Assembly (NCBI GenBank): GCA_903921295.1
Contig: CAIXOZ010000071.1
Location: 1 to 8,759 of the forward strand
Source: an uncultured cyanobacterium
GTDB taxonomy: Bacteria; Cyanobacteriota; Cyanobacteriia; PCC-6307; Cyanobiaceae
Direction: 5' to 3'
DNA: 8,759 bases
Shown here: positions 1 through 6,556 of the stretch, one piece after another
Position numbering within the stretch: position 1 is the first letter of the stretch
Layout of the letters: the number at the start of each line of letters is the position of its first letter
Program-made: the position numbers and the translations under genes
The notes under the pieces: generated by a model
Told to the model about the DNA's origin: nothing
The model's input: only the letters and a program-made list of their open reading frames with translations
Databases searched by the model: none

Positions 1-350
1 ACCCGATCCAGGGAGCGGGTGCCGTTGGTGGTGCTCATGAAGATCCGCTTGCCGGCCACCAGCTCCGGCGTCACCGCCAGAGGGGAATTGCCGAGGTCGT
101 AGCCCTCCACGCGCTTGCCGCCGCGCTCACCGGCCCGCAGCCGCAGCTCCTGCGGCCAGGCGGCGGCCGCCGCCTCGAGGGCCTCGAGATCGGCGAAGGC
201 CTGAATCGCCTCGGCGCCGTTCTGCAGCGACCAGGCGATCGTGGTGGTGGCCCGCAACACATCGATGACGACGGCGGCATCGGCGCCGCCATCGGCCGGC
301 GGACGGATCGCCGGCACGGATTCCGAGGTGTGGAAATAGGAGATCTGCAC
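1..350 (-). CDS. comB: ComB-family 2-phosphosulfolactate phosphatase, N-terminal half (cut by window edge)
   Basis: The family hydrolyses 2-phosphosulfolactate to sulfolactate and was defined in methanogen coenzyme M synthesis. Cyanobacteria carry homologs whose physiological role is unclear. The minus strand gives about 116 residues, starting MQISYFHT and continuing with IDVLRATTTI (about residues 29-38), GERGG (75-79), GYDLGNSP (83-90) and STTNGTR (106-112); these are the phosphate- and Mg-binding family blocks as I know them. ComB proteins are usually near 240 residues, so the C-terminal half lies left of base 1. I chose the GTG at 350 because homologs begin M-x-I-S-Y-F-H. An ATG is absent, and the reading frame upstream encodes nothing family-like. 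The gene is divergent from ubiD. Identification is confident from the motifs; the in vivo substrate here is not known. Confidence 0.88.
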   Translation of the reverse strand, partial: MQISYFHTSESVPAIRPPADGGADAAVVIDVLRATTTIAWSLQNGAEAIQAFADLEALEAAAAAWPQELRLRAGERGGKRVEGYDLGNSPLAVTPELVAGKRIFMSTTNGTRSLDR

Positions 351-369
351 GGCGCGGCCAGGGGGTGAG

Positions 370-492
370 GTGCGCCACAGTAGGCAGCTGACTGCCTGGA
401 TGGGACGTGGGATTGAGGAGCTGGTCCAGGCGCTGGGCCCGCGGGGGATCCCGGAAGCCATCCCCGGCGGCACCGAGCCGCCAGGGGGGTGA
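370..492 (+). CDS. Possible small ORF (40 aa) ahead of ubiD
   Basis: A GTG at 370 is preceded by a purine-rich AGGGGGTGAG stretch (about 360-369), which resembles a ribosome binding site although its spacing is short. The frame runs 40 codons to TGA at 490-492. The peptide starts MRHSRQLTAWMGRGIEELVQ and ends in a Gly/Pro-rich tail; the middle could form an amphipathic helix. It matches no family I recognise. It occupies the divergent comB/ubiD gap and, if translated, could be a leader peptide ending 64 bases before the ubiD start. It may equally be chance in GC-rich DNA. Confidence 0.2.
   Translation: MRHSRQLTAWMGRGIEELVQALGPRGIPEAIPGGTEPPGG
382..397. repeat. Perfect inverted repeat AGGCAG-N4-CTGCCT, possible operator
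   Basis: Six-base arms AGGCAG (382-387) and CTGCCT (392-397) flank the four-base spacer CTGA. The repeat lies 32 bases upstream of the comB start and 160 bases upstream of the chosen ubiD start. Its symmetry would suit a dimeric regulator or a short RNA hairpin. No regulator is identified and no second copy was noticed in the window. Confidence 0.3.
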
Positions 493-556
493 TCAGGCCA
501 GCGACGCCAACCAGCCCAGCCCAACGCCCGCCGCGGCCACATCCGCACCGGCCTCG

Positions 557-2113
557 GTGAGCCGCGAACAACGCCGCGATCTGCGCGGATTCCTGCAGCT
601 GCTGGAGCAGCGCGGCCAGCTGCGGCGGATCACGGCACCGGTGGATCCGGACCTCGAACTGGCGGCAATCGCCGATCGGGTCCTGTCCCAGGGCGGACCG
701 GCCCTGTTGTTCGAGAACGTGATCGGCTCCACGATGCCGGTGGCCGTGAACCTTCTCGGCACCGTTGAACGGGTGGTCTGGAGCATGGGCATGGACAAGC
801 CCGAGGAGCTCGAAACCCTCGGCGAGAAGCTGGCGCTGCTGCAGCAACCGCGCCCACCCAAAGGGCTGAAGGAGGTGGGCCGTTTCGGCGGGTTGCTCTG
901 GGACCTGGTCAAGGCCAGGCCCGCGTCCGATCCATTTCCACCCTGTCAGCAGCAGGTGTTCGAGGGGGAAGCTGTGAACCTCGAGGCCCTGCCGCTGCTG
1001 CGGCCCTGGCCCGGGGATGCGGGCCGGATCATCACCCTCGGCCTGGTGATCACCAAGGATCCGGAAACGGGCACGCCGAATGTCGGCGTGTACCGGCTGC
1101 AGCAGCAATCGATCAACACGATGACCGTGCACTGGCTCAGCGTGCGCGGCGGTGCCCGCCATCTACGCAAGGCCGCAGCGATGGGCAAGAAGCTTGAGAT
1201 CGCCATTGCCATCGGCGTGCATCCGCTGTTGGTGATGGCGGCGGCCACACCGATCCCGGTGCAGCTGAGCGAATGGCTGTTCGCCGGCATCTACGGCGGT
1301 AAAGGGGTACGGCTGACGCGATGCAAAACGATCGATCTGGAGGTGCCCAGCCACAGCGAACTGGTGCTCGAAGGCACGATCACGCCCTGCGAAGAGCTCG
1401 CCGATGGTCCCTTCGGGGATCACATGGGCTTCTACGGCGGTGAGGAGCCGTCACCGCTGGTGCGGATCCAGTGCATCACCCAGCGTCGCGATCCGATCTA
1501 CTTCACCACCTTCAGCGGCCGGCCACCGAAGGAGGACGCGATGCTGGCGATTGCCCTCAATCGCATCTACACACCGATCCTGCGCCAGCAGATCCCCGAG
1601 ATCGTTGATTTCTTCCTGCCGATGGAAGGGCTCAGCTACAAACTGGCGGTGATTGCGATCGACAAGGCCTACCCGGGCCAGGCGAAGCGGGCGGCGATGG
1701 CCTTCTGGAGCGCCCTGCCCCAGTTCACCTACACCAAGTTCGTGGTGGTGGTCGACAAGAGCATCAACATCCGCGACCCCCGCCAGGTGATCTGGGCGAT
1801 CAGCGCCCTGGTGGATCCGCAGCGGGACCTGTTCGTGCTCGAGAACACCCCTTTCGACACCCTGGACTTCGCCAGCGAACAGCTGGGTCTCGGCGGCCGA
1901 CTGGCGATCGACGCCACCACCAAGGTGGGCCCGGAACGCAACCACGCCTGGGGCGAACCGCTCAGCCGCTCCCCCGAACTGGAAGCCAGGCTCGATGCCC
2001 GCTGGGCAGAGCTCGGCCTGGCAGACATCGGCCTGACGACTCCCGACCCGGCCCTGTTCGGCTACACCCTGGAGCATGTGCTGGAGCGCCTGGCCCAGAC
2101 CAGTCGCCCCTGA
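557..2113 (+). CDS. ubiD: UbiD-family prenylated-FMN decarboxylase (4-hydroxy-3-polyprenylbenzoate decarboxylase)
   Basis: UbiD enzymes use prenylated FMN, made by UbiX, to decarboxylate 4-hydroxy-3-polyprenylbenzoate. In cyanobacteria this step is expected in plastoquinone synthesis. The protein aligns along its whole length with E. coli UbiD as I recall it, including DLRGFLQLLEQRG at the N-terminus and GPALLFEN. With the start at 557 (518 residues), N175 and E239 fall at the metal-binding positions (motifs NVGVYR and LSE), and D288 in GPFGDH is the catalytic acid. GRPP, PEIVDF, YTKFVVV and the NTPFDTLDFAS block follow. The GTG at 557 puts eight residues before the first conserved leucine, as in the E. 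coli protein; no good ribosome binding site is visible. The same frame is open back to a GTG at 407, adding a 50-residue Pro/Ala/Ser-rich extension of unlike quality. The family call is near certain; the exact start is not. Confidence 0.95.
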   Translation: MSREQRRDLRGFLQLLEQRGQLRRITAPVDPDLELAAIADRVLSQGGPALLFENVIGSTMPVAVNLLGTVERVVWSMGMDKPEELETLGEKLALLQQPRPPKGLKEVGRFGGLLWDLVKARPASDPFPPCQQQVFEGEAVNLEALPLLRPWPGDAGRIITLGLVITKDPETGTPNVGVYRLQQQSINTMTVHWLSVRGGARHLRKAAAMGKKLEIAIAIGVHPLLVMAAATPIPVQLSEWLFAGIYGGKGVRLTRCKTIDLEVPSHSELVLEGTITPCEELADGPFGDHMGFYGGEEPSPLVRIQCITQRRDPIYFTTFSGRPPKEDAMLAIALNRIYTPILRQQIPEIVDFFLPMEGLSYKLAVIAIDKAYPGQAKRAAMAFWSALPQFTYTKFVVVVDKSINIRDPRQVIWAISALVDPQRDLFVLENTPFDTLDFASEQLGLGGRLAIDATTKVGPERNHAWGEPLSRSPELEARLDARWAELGLADIGLTTPDPALFGYTLEHVLERLAQTSRP

Positions 2114-2179
2114 GATCGACGGCACGCGTCAGGGCACTCCCCCTGGCGGAAACGGCTCCTGGCCTGATCTGCTGGCCAA

Positions 2180-2202
2180 CCCCCATCAGCCCTGATGGTG
2201 GG
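2180..2202 (+). terminator. Hairpin downstream of ubiD, possible terminator
   Basis: CCATCA (2183-2188) pairs with TGATGG (2193-2198) around a GCCC loop, and the stem extends through a bulged T to pair CC/GG below. It lies about 70 bases past the ubiD stop. No T-run follows, so a classic intrinsic terminator is not supported; it may only protect the 3' end or pause polymerase. Confidence 0.3.
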
Positions 2203-2229
2203 AGAACCGGGCGACAAGCCGGCAGGGCT

Positions 2230-2409
2230 TCATCGCTGGAGTCGGCAACAACGCCGCACCCTCAGAACGCCATCCACCCGGGCAGCCGGCCAGGCCAGCA
2301 CCTGACGCTTCTGGCCCCGGCGATCCTTGACCAGGCACAGAATCCAGATGTTGCGGAGCCCGGGTCCCCCCCCATGATCGGTGCTCAACTGGGCCGTCAG
2401 CAGATCCAT
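2230..2409 (-). CDS. Possible small minus-strand ORF (59 aa) between ubiD and the Rrf2 gene
   Basis: A minus-strand frame from ATG at 2409 to TGA at 2230 encodes about 59 residues. The central part, RNIWILCLVKDRRGQKRQVL, reads like a folded beta-strand/basic-loop segment, and its codons mostly end in G or C. A GAGGG stretch sits immediately upstream, but its spacing to the ATG is too short for an ideal ribosome binding site. The first 36 bases lie antisense to the start of the Rrf2 gene, and the ORF converges on ubiD. I do not recognise the peptide. It could be a short unannotated gene or a chance ORF. Confidence 0.22.
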   Translation of the reverse strand: MDLLTAQLSTDHGGGPGLRNIWILCLVKDRRGQKRQVLAWPAARVDGVLRVRRCCRLQR

Positions 2410-2859
2410 GCCCTCAGGGCCCTGGTGTCCCTTGCCTGTGAGCCCGATCGCTGGCGTTCCGTCACCTCGCTGGCGGCGCAGCAGGCCCTGCCGGCAGCGA
2501 TGCTTGAGCAACTGCTGCTGCGGCTGCGTCGTGCCGGGCTGGTGGAGGCCCGCCGCGGCCGCCTGGGCGGCTACCGCCTCCGTGGCAAGCCGGCCGCGAT
2601 CAGCCTGACGATGGTGCTGGAGGCTCTGGCCCCGGCGCGCGTGGTCCCAGACCGCGAACCGGTCGCTGCTGACCCCCTGCCCGGGGAGGCCCAGCCCGTG
2701 GAGCGAGCCGCCAGCGAACTGGTGGCCGTCGCCCTGGAGCAACGGCTTCAGCGGGCCCTGGCACGGGAAATGGGCCGGATCACCCTCGAAGATCTGCTCT
2801 TCGACCTGCGCAGCAGTGAGGCCAGCCTGGAGGATGACGGCGGACTGATGCTTCCGTAG
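2374..2859 (+). CDS. Rrf2-family winged-helix transcriptional regulator without cysteine cluster
   Basis: The 161-residue protein has the Rrf2 layout. An N-terminal helix with HALRALVSLA (12-21) is followed by a winged helix-turn-helix with VTSLAAQQALP (30-40), the recognition helix to about residue 53, and a wing with RRGRLGGYRL (60-69). A dimerisation helix at the C-terminus ends in the family-like ITLEDLLFDL (136-145). Iron-sulfur members such as IscR and NsrR carry three cysteines near residues 90-105. Here that region is Pro/Ala-rich and the only cysteine is C22, so an Fe-S or NO sensing role is not supported. The ATG at 2374 gives the usual Rrf2 N-terminus but has only a run of C in front and no ribosome binding site. 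The gene ends 35 bases before aroA and could share its transcript. The target is unknown. Confidence 0.82.
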   Translation: MIGAQLGRQQIHALRALVSLACEPDRWRSVTSLAAQQALPAAMLEQLLLRLRRAGLVEARRGRLGGYRLRGKPAAISLTMVLEALAPARVVPDREPVAADPLPGEAQPVERAASELVAVALEQRLQRALAREMGRITLEDLLFDLRSSEASLEDDGGLMLP

Positions 2860-2894
2860 CTCCATAGGATCGCCACCACCCCCGCCATGCGCGT

Positions 2895-4217
2895 GTGTCC
2901 AGTTCTGCCTCCTCCCAATCCCTGACGTTGTCGGCCTCCGGGCCCCTGCGGGGACGGGTGCGGGTGCCCGGGGACAAGTCGATCTCACACCGCGCCCTGC
3001 TGTTCGGCGCCATCGCCGAAGGGCTGACCACGATCGAAGGCCTGCTGCCGGCGGAAGATCCCCTCAGCACCGCCGCCTGCCTGCGGGCGATGGGGGTGAC
3101 GGTCTCGCCGATCGTGGCCGGGGAGCCGGTGACCGTGCAGGGGGTGGGGCTCGATGGCTTCCTGGAACCCGACGACATCCTCAACTGCGGCAACTCCGGC
3201 ACGACGATGCGCCTGATGCTCGGCCTGCTGGCCGGGCGCGATGGTCGTCACTTCGTGCTCAGTGGCGATGGTTCGCTGCGCAACCGACCGATGCGTCGCG
3301 TCGGCGAACCGCTCGCCCGCATGGGCGCCCGAATCCAGGGCCGCAGCGGCGGCAACCTGGCACCCCTGGCGGTGCAGGGCCAGAGCCTCCATGGCGTCAC
3401 GATCCGTACGCCGGTGGCCTCCGCCCAGGTGAAGAGCGCGATCCTGCTTGCCGCCCTCACCGCCGCCGGCCCGACCACAGTGATCGAACCGCAGCAGAGC
3501 CGCGATCACAGCGAGCGGATGCTGCGGGCCTTCGGCGCCGACCTGGTGGTAGCCGGCCCGGGCGGCACCGAGGTGACCGTGACACCCGGCGCCAGCCTGC
3601 GCGGCCAGTCGGTGATCGTGCCCGGTGACATCAGCTCGGCCGCCTTCTGGCTGGTGGCGGCAGCCACGATCCCGGGCTCGGAGCTGATCGTGGAGAACGT
3701 GGGCCTCAATCCCAGCCGCACCGGCATTCTTGACGTGCTCGAGCAGATGGGCGCACGGATCAAGGTGATCAATCCGCGGGATGTGGCCGGCGAGCCGGTG
3801 GGGGATCTGGAGGTGAGCCACGGGCCCCTGCAGGCCTTCAGCATCGATGAACCGATGATGCCCAGGCTTGTCGATGAAATTCCGGTGCTGGCGGTGGCGG
3901 CCTGCCTGGCCGAAGGCACCAGCCGCGTGCGGGGCGCGGCCGAGCTGCGGGTCAAGGAAACCGATCGCCTGGCGGTGATGGCCCGGCAGCTGCAGGCGAT
4001 GGGCGCCAGCCTCACCGAATACCCCGATGGTCTCGACATCCAGGGGGGCGCCAGCCTGAAGGGGGCCGCCGTGGACAGCGAGACCGACCATCGGGTGGCG
4101 ATGAGCCTGGCGGTGGCGGCTCAGCTCGCCAGTGGCACCACCACCCTGGCCAGGCCTGAGGCGGCGGCGGTGTCCTACCCGGGCTTCTACGACGACCTCA
4201 CCCGCCTGCTCGGATGA
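2895..4217 (+). CDS. aroA: 3-phosphoshikimate 1-carboxyvinyltransferase (EPSP synthase)
   Basis: AroA joins shikimate 3-phosphate and phosphoenolpyruvate to give EPSP, the sixth shikimate-pathway step towards chorismate, in the cytoplasm. The 440-residue protein shows the family signatures in order: GDKSISHR (26-33, catalytic K28), NCGNSGTTMRL (97-107), SGDGSLRNRPM (123-133), PVASAQVKSA (173-182), RDHSERML (203-210), VPGDISSA (242-249), DEIPVLA (327-333, catalytic D327), RVKETDR (352-358, E355) and DHRVAMS (398-404). The RDHSE, GDKS and SAQVK combination and TMRL instead of AMRPL place it with class II type enzymes. The GTG at 2895 is the first start ahead of the conserved block; TAGGAT at 2865-2870 is a weak -10 candidate. 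Its TGA overlaps the ATG of the next gene (ATGA at 4214-4217), pointing to translational coupling. Confidence 0.96.
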   Translation: MSSSASSQSLTLSASGPLRGRVRVPGDKSISHRALLFGAIAEGLTTIEGLLPAEDPLSTAACLRAMGVTVSPIVAGEPVTVQGVGLDGFLEPDDILNCGNSGTTMRLMLGLLAGRDGRHFVLSGDGSLRNRPMRRVGEPLARMGARIQGRSGGNLAPLAVQGQSLHGVTIRTPVASAQVKSAILLAALTAAGPTTVIEPQQSRDHSERMLRAFGADLVVAGPGGTEVTVTPGASLRGQSVIVPGDISSAAFWLVAAATIPGSELIVENVGLNPSRTGILDVLEQMGARIKVINPRDVAGEPVGDLEVSHGPLQAFSIDEPMMPRLVDEIPVLAVAACLAEGTSRVRGAAELRVKETDRLAVMARQLQAMGASLTEYPDGLDIQGGASLKGAAVDSETDHRVAMSLAVAAQLASGTTTLARPEAAAVSYPGFYDDLTRLLG

Positions 4218-6538
4218 GCCCCGGCCTGCAGCTCCAGGCCACGGCTGACGGCAGCCCGACGCTGTTCTCCGATCGCTTCGGGGAGTCGTTCCACAGCGAC
4301 CGCGGCGCCCGGCGGGAGGCGCTCGAGACCTACATCCAGCCGGCGGAGCTGGAACGCTTTAGCCGCGGCCAGACGATGACCGTGCTCGATGTCGGCGTGG
4401 GGCTGGGCTACAACAGCGCCTGCCTGCTGGAAGCGGTCAGCGCCCGCGGCCTGCGGCTGCGCTGGTGGGGTCTGGAGCTCGATCCCACCCCCCTGCGCCA
4501 GCTCCTGGCGGATCCGGGCTACCGGAGCCTGTGGCAGCCATCGACGCTGGCGGTGTTGAAACAGATCGCCGCCAGGGCCGCGGACGAGAGCTCCAGCCGC
4601 TGGCACCATGCCGATGGCAATGGCGTCCTGCTCTGGGGAGATGGCCGTCAACGTCTGCAGACGTTGCTGGAGACCGAAGCCGGACAGCTGGATCTGGTGC
4701 TGCTCGATGCCTTTTCACCACGGCGCTGCCCCGAACTCTGGACCCACGAATTCCTGGGTGGCCTGGCCCGGCTGCTCCACCCCCAGGGCCGGCTGATCAC
4801 CTACAGCGCCGCCGCCGCCGTACGGGCCTCCCTGGCCGCATCGAGTCTGGAGCTGGCCAGCCTGACGGTGTCGCGGCTGGATGCCGGCGACCGCTGGGGT
4901 GCTCGCTGGAGTCAGGGAACGATTGCCAGTCCATCGCCCTTACCACCGAGCGGACGCTATCGAGCGCTGTCAGCGATGGAACGGGAGCACCTGGAGACAA
5001 GGGCGGCCGAACCCTATCGGGATGCCGATGGCCACTCAGAGGCCAGCGCGATCCTGAGCCGCCGTGCCGAGGCCCAGCGGCTCAGCGGCGCCGCCAGCAC
5101 CACCGCCTGGCGGGCCCGCTGGGGCAGCAGCCATCGACAATCAGAGACGAGGGGTAGATTCCCGGCCAGTGCAACCCCGGATTCGATGCTCGCGATTGCC
5201 GTTCTGGCCGCCGGGAAGGGCACCCGGATGAAGAGCGACCTGCCGAAGGTCCTGCAACCACTGGCGGGAGCAACGCTGGTGCAGCGGGTCCTCGCCAGCT
5301 GCGCCACCCTGAGCCCGGAGCGGCGGCTACTGATCGTCGGCCATGGAGCCGAGACCGTGCAGCAGTCCCTGGCACAGACCCAGGGCCTGGAATTCGTGCT
5401 CCAGCAACCCCAGAACGGCACCGGCCACGCCGTGCAGCAACTGCTGGGCCCCCTGGCCGATTTCGACGGCGATCTGCTCGTGCTCAATGGTGATGTACCG
5501 CTGCTGCGAGCGGAAACGCTCGAGGCACTGCTGTCCCAGCACCGGCGCAGCGGTGCCGAGGTCACCCTGCTCACCGCCCGCCTCAGCGATCCGAGCGGCT
5601 ACGGCCGGGTGGTGGCCGATGACCTGGGCCGGGTCAGCGCCATCGTCGAGCACCGCGACTGCAGCGAAGAACAGCGCCGGATCAACCTGATCAATGCCGG
5701 CATCTACTGCTTCCGTTGGTCAGCCCTGGCCTGGGTGCTGCCGCAGCTGCGCACCGACAACGACCAGGGGGAGCTTTACCTGACGGACACCGTGGCCATG
5801 CTCGAGGGAGCGATGCACCTGGAGGTCGGTGACGCCGACGAGATCAATGGCATCAACGACCGCTTGCAGCTGAGTGCCTGTGAGGCGGTGCTTCAGGATC
5901 GGCTGCGCCGCCACTGGATGGCGGAAGGGGTGACCTTCGTCGATCCGGCCAGCTGCACCCTGAGCGAGGGCACCCGCTTCGGCCGCGATGTGATCGTGGA
6001 GCCCCAGTGCCATTTCCGGGGCAACACTGTGGTCGGCGACCGCAGCCGCATCGGGCCCGGAAGCCTGCTGGAGGATGCCGAGGTGGGCCGTGACGTGACG
6101 GTGCTGCAGTCGGTGCTGCTCCAGTGTCGCGTCGGCGATCGGATCGCGATCGGACCCTTCGCCCACCTGCGCCCCGGCAGCGAACTGGCCGAGGGCTGCA
6201 AGGTGGGCAACTTCGTGGAGATCAAGAACAGCCGTCTTGAAAGCGGCTGCAAGGTCAACCACCTCAGTTACATCGGCGACGCGGATCTGGGCCGTGATGT
6301 GAATGTCGGTGCCGGCACGATCACCGCCAATTACGACGGCGTGCGCAAACACCGCACCGTGATCGGTGCAGGCAGCAAGACCGGTGCCAATTCCGTGTTG
6401 GTGGCCCCGATCACCCTCGGCGAGCGGGTGACCGTGGGCGCCGGGTCGACCCTGACCCGGGACGTGACCAGTGGCGCCCTGGCCATCGGCCGGGCCCGCC
6501 AGCTGGTGAAGGAGAACTGGAACCCGGATCCAGGCTGA
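4214..6538 (+). CDS. mnmD: MnmD-like tRNA methyltransferase fused in frame to GlmU (774 aa)
   Basis: Residues 1 to about 305 form an MnmD/MnmC-N type (DUF752) methyltransferase. This family transfers a methyl group from SAM to the aminomethyl group of wobble uridine 34 in tRNA. Visible features are ESFHSDRGARREA (24-36), the SAM-binding VLDVGVGLGYN (57-67), LWGDG (140-144) and the diagnostic LVLLDAFSPRRCPELW (161-176), then GAR-RWSQGTIAS and a conserved-looking C-terminal PYRDADG segment. The FAD oxidoreductase domain of bifunctional MnmC is absent. No stop codon follows: the frame continues through about 20 linker residues into GlmU at residue 325. Linker codons (CGA, CAA, TCA, AGG, AGA, AGT) are unlike the rest and resemble a former intergenic gap. 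A TAG sits at 5155-5157 one frame over, so an indel, sequencing error or true fusion are all possible. The ATG overlaps the aroA stop. Confidence 0.82.
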   Translation: MSPGLQLQATADGSPTLFSDRFGESFHSDRGARREALETYIQPAELERFSRGQTMTVLDVGVGLGYNSACLLEAVSARGLRLRWWGLELDPTPLRQLLADPGYRSLWQPSTLAVLKQIAARAADESSSRWHHADGNGVLLWGDGRQRLQTLLETEAGQLDLVLLDAFSPRRCPELWTHEFLGGLARLLHPQGRLITYSAAAAVRASLAASSLELASLTVSRLDAGDRWGARWSQGTIASPSPLPPSGRYRALSAMEREHLETRAAEPYRDADGHSEASAILSRRAEAQRLSGAASTTAWRARWGSSHRQSETRGRFPASATPDSMLAIAVLAAGKGTRMKSDLPKVLQPLAGATLVQRVLASCATLSPERRLLIVGHGAETVQQSLAQTQGLEFVLQQPQNGTGHAVQQLLGPLADFDGDLLVLNGDVPLLRAETLEALLSQHRRSGAEVTLLTARLSDPSGYGRVVADDLGRVSAIVEHRDCSEEQRRINLINAGIYCFRWSALAWVLPQLRTDNDQGELYLTDTVAMLEGAMHLEVGDADEINGINDRLQLSACEAVLQDRLRRHWMAEGVTFVDPASCTLSEGTRFGRDVIVEPQCHFRGNTVVGDRSRIGPGSLLEDAEVGRDVTVLQSVLLQCRVGDRIAIGPFAHLRPGSELAEGCKVGNFVEIKNSRLESGCKVNHLSYIGDADLGRDVNVGAGTITANYDGVRKHRTVIGAGSKTGANSVLVAPITLGERVTVGAGSTLTRDVTSGALAIGRARQLVKENWNPDPG
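5186..6538 (+). CDS. glmU: Bifunctional GlmU: N-acetylglucosamine-1-phosphate uridyltransferase / glucosamine-1-phosphate acetyltransferase
   Basis: GlmU acetylates glucosamine-1-phosphate and then couples it to UTP, giving UDP-GlcNAc for peptidoglycan and outer-envelope synthesis. From the ATG at 5186 the product is 450 residues, the normal family length. The N-terminal uridyltransferase has LAAGKGTRMKS (7-17), QNGTGHA (76-82), NGDVPLL (101-107), GYGRVV (138-143), an N-x-G at 170-172 and NDR (224-226). The C-terminal left-handed beta-helix carries the acetyltransferase site: NHLSYIGD (358-365, catalytic H359) and GAGTITANYDG (375-385). Homologs I know start MLA-AVLAAGKGTRMKS, matching this internal ATG. 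No ribosome binding site is close; AGGGG lies about 35 bases upstream. GlmU may therefore be made as part of the 774-residue fusion that covers the same bases, by internal initiation, or both. Confidence 0.93.
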   Translation: MLAIAVLAAGKGTRMKSDLPKVLQPLAGATLVQRVLASCATLSPERRLLIVGHGAETVQQSLAQTQGLEFVLQQPQNGTGHAVQQLLGPLADFDGDLLVLNGDVPLLRAETLEALLSQHRRSGAEVTLLTARLSDPSGYGRVVADDLGRVSAIVEHRDCSEEQRRINLINAGIYCFRWSALAWVLPQLRTDNDQGELYLTDTVAMLEGAMHLEVGDADEINGINDRLQLSACEAVLQDRLRRHWMAEGVTFVDPASCTLSEGTRFGRDVIVEPQCHFRGNTVVGDRSRIGPGSLLEDAEVGRDVTVLQSVLLQCRVGDRIAIGPFAHLRPGSELAEGCKVGNFVEIKNSRLESGCKVNHLSYIGDADLGRDVNVGAGTITANYDGVRKHRTVIGAGSKTGANSVLVAPITLGERVTVGAGSTLTRDVTSGALAIGRARQLVKENWNPDPG

Positions 6539-6556
6539 ACGCCGGCCCTTGAACCC

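Larger units (their letters stand above)
351..556. promoter_or_regulatory. Divergent comB/ubiD control region
   Basis: This gap separates the starts of two divergent genes, so both promoters should lie here. I see no convincing -35/-10 pair on either strand. It contains a perfect 6-bp inverted repeat (382-397) and a possible 40-codon ORF (370-492). A GTG at 407 is in frame with ubiD, so part of this stretch could instead be a Pro/Ala/Ser-rich N-terminal extension of UbiD. The assignment as control region is inferred from gene orientation only. Confidence 0.45.

Noticed and set aside
71..1162. Long minus-strand open frame covering comB and ubiD
   Set aside because: It is the complement of well-supported coding sequence in other frames; the product is Arg/Pro/His-rich with no motif.
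1451..2125. 224-codon minus-strand frame opposite the ubiD 3' half
   Set aside because: It is antisense to a strongly conserved UbiD domain and has no independent support.
2985..4091. 368-codon minus-strand frame opposite aroA
   Set aside because: It is a shadow of aroA caused by high G+C; the His/Ala/Gly-rich product resembles no family.
4465..5157. 230-codon plus-strand frame overlapping the methyltransferase
   Set aside because: It is a +1 shadow frame with Pro/Arg/Gly composition. It matters only because its TAG at 5155 would end MnmD after a frameshift.
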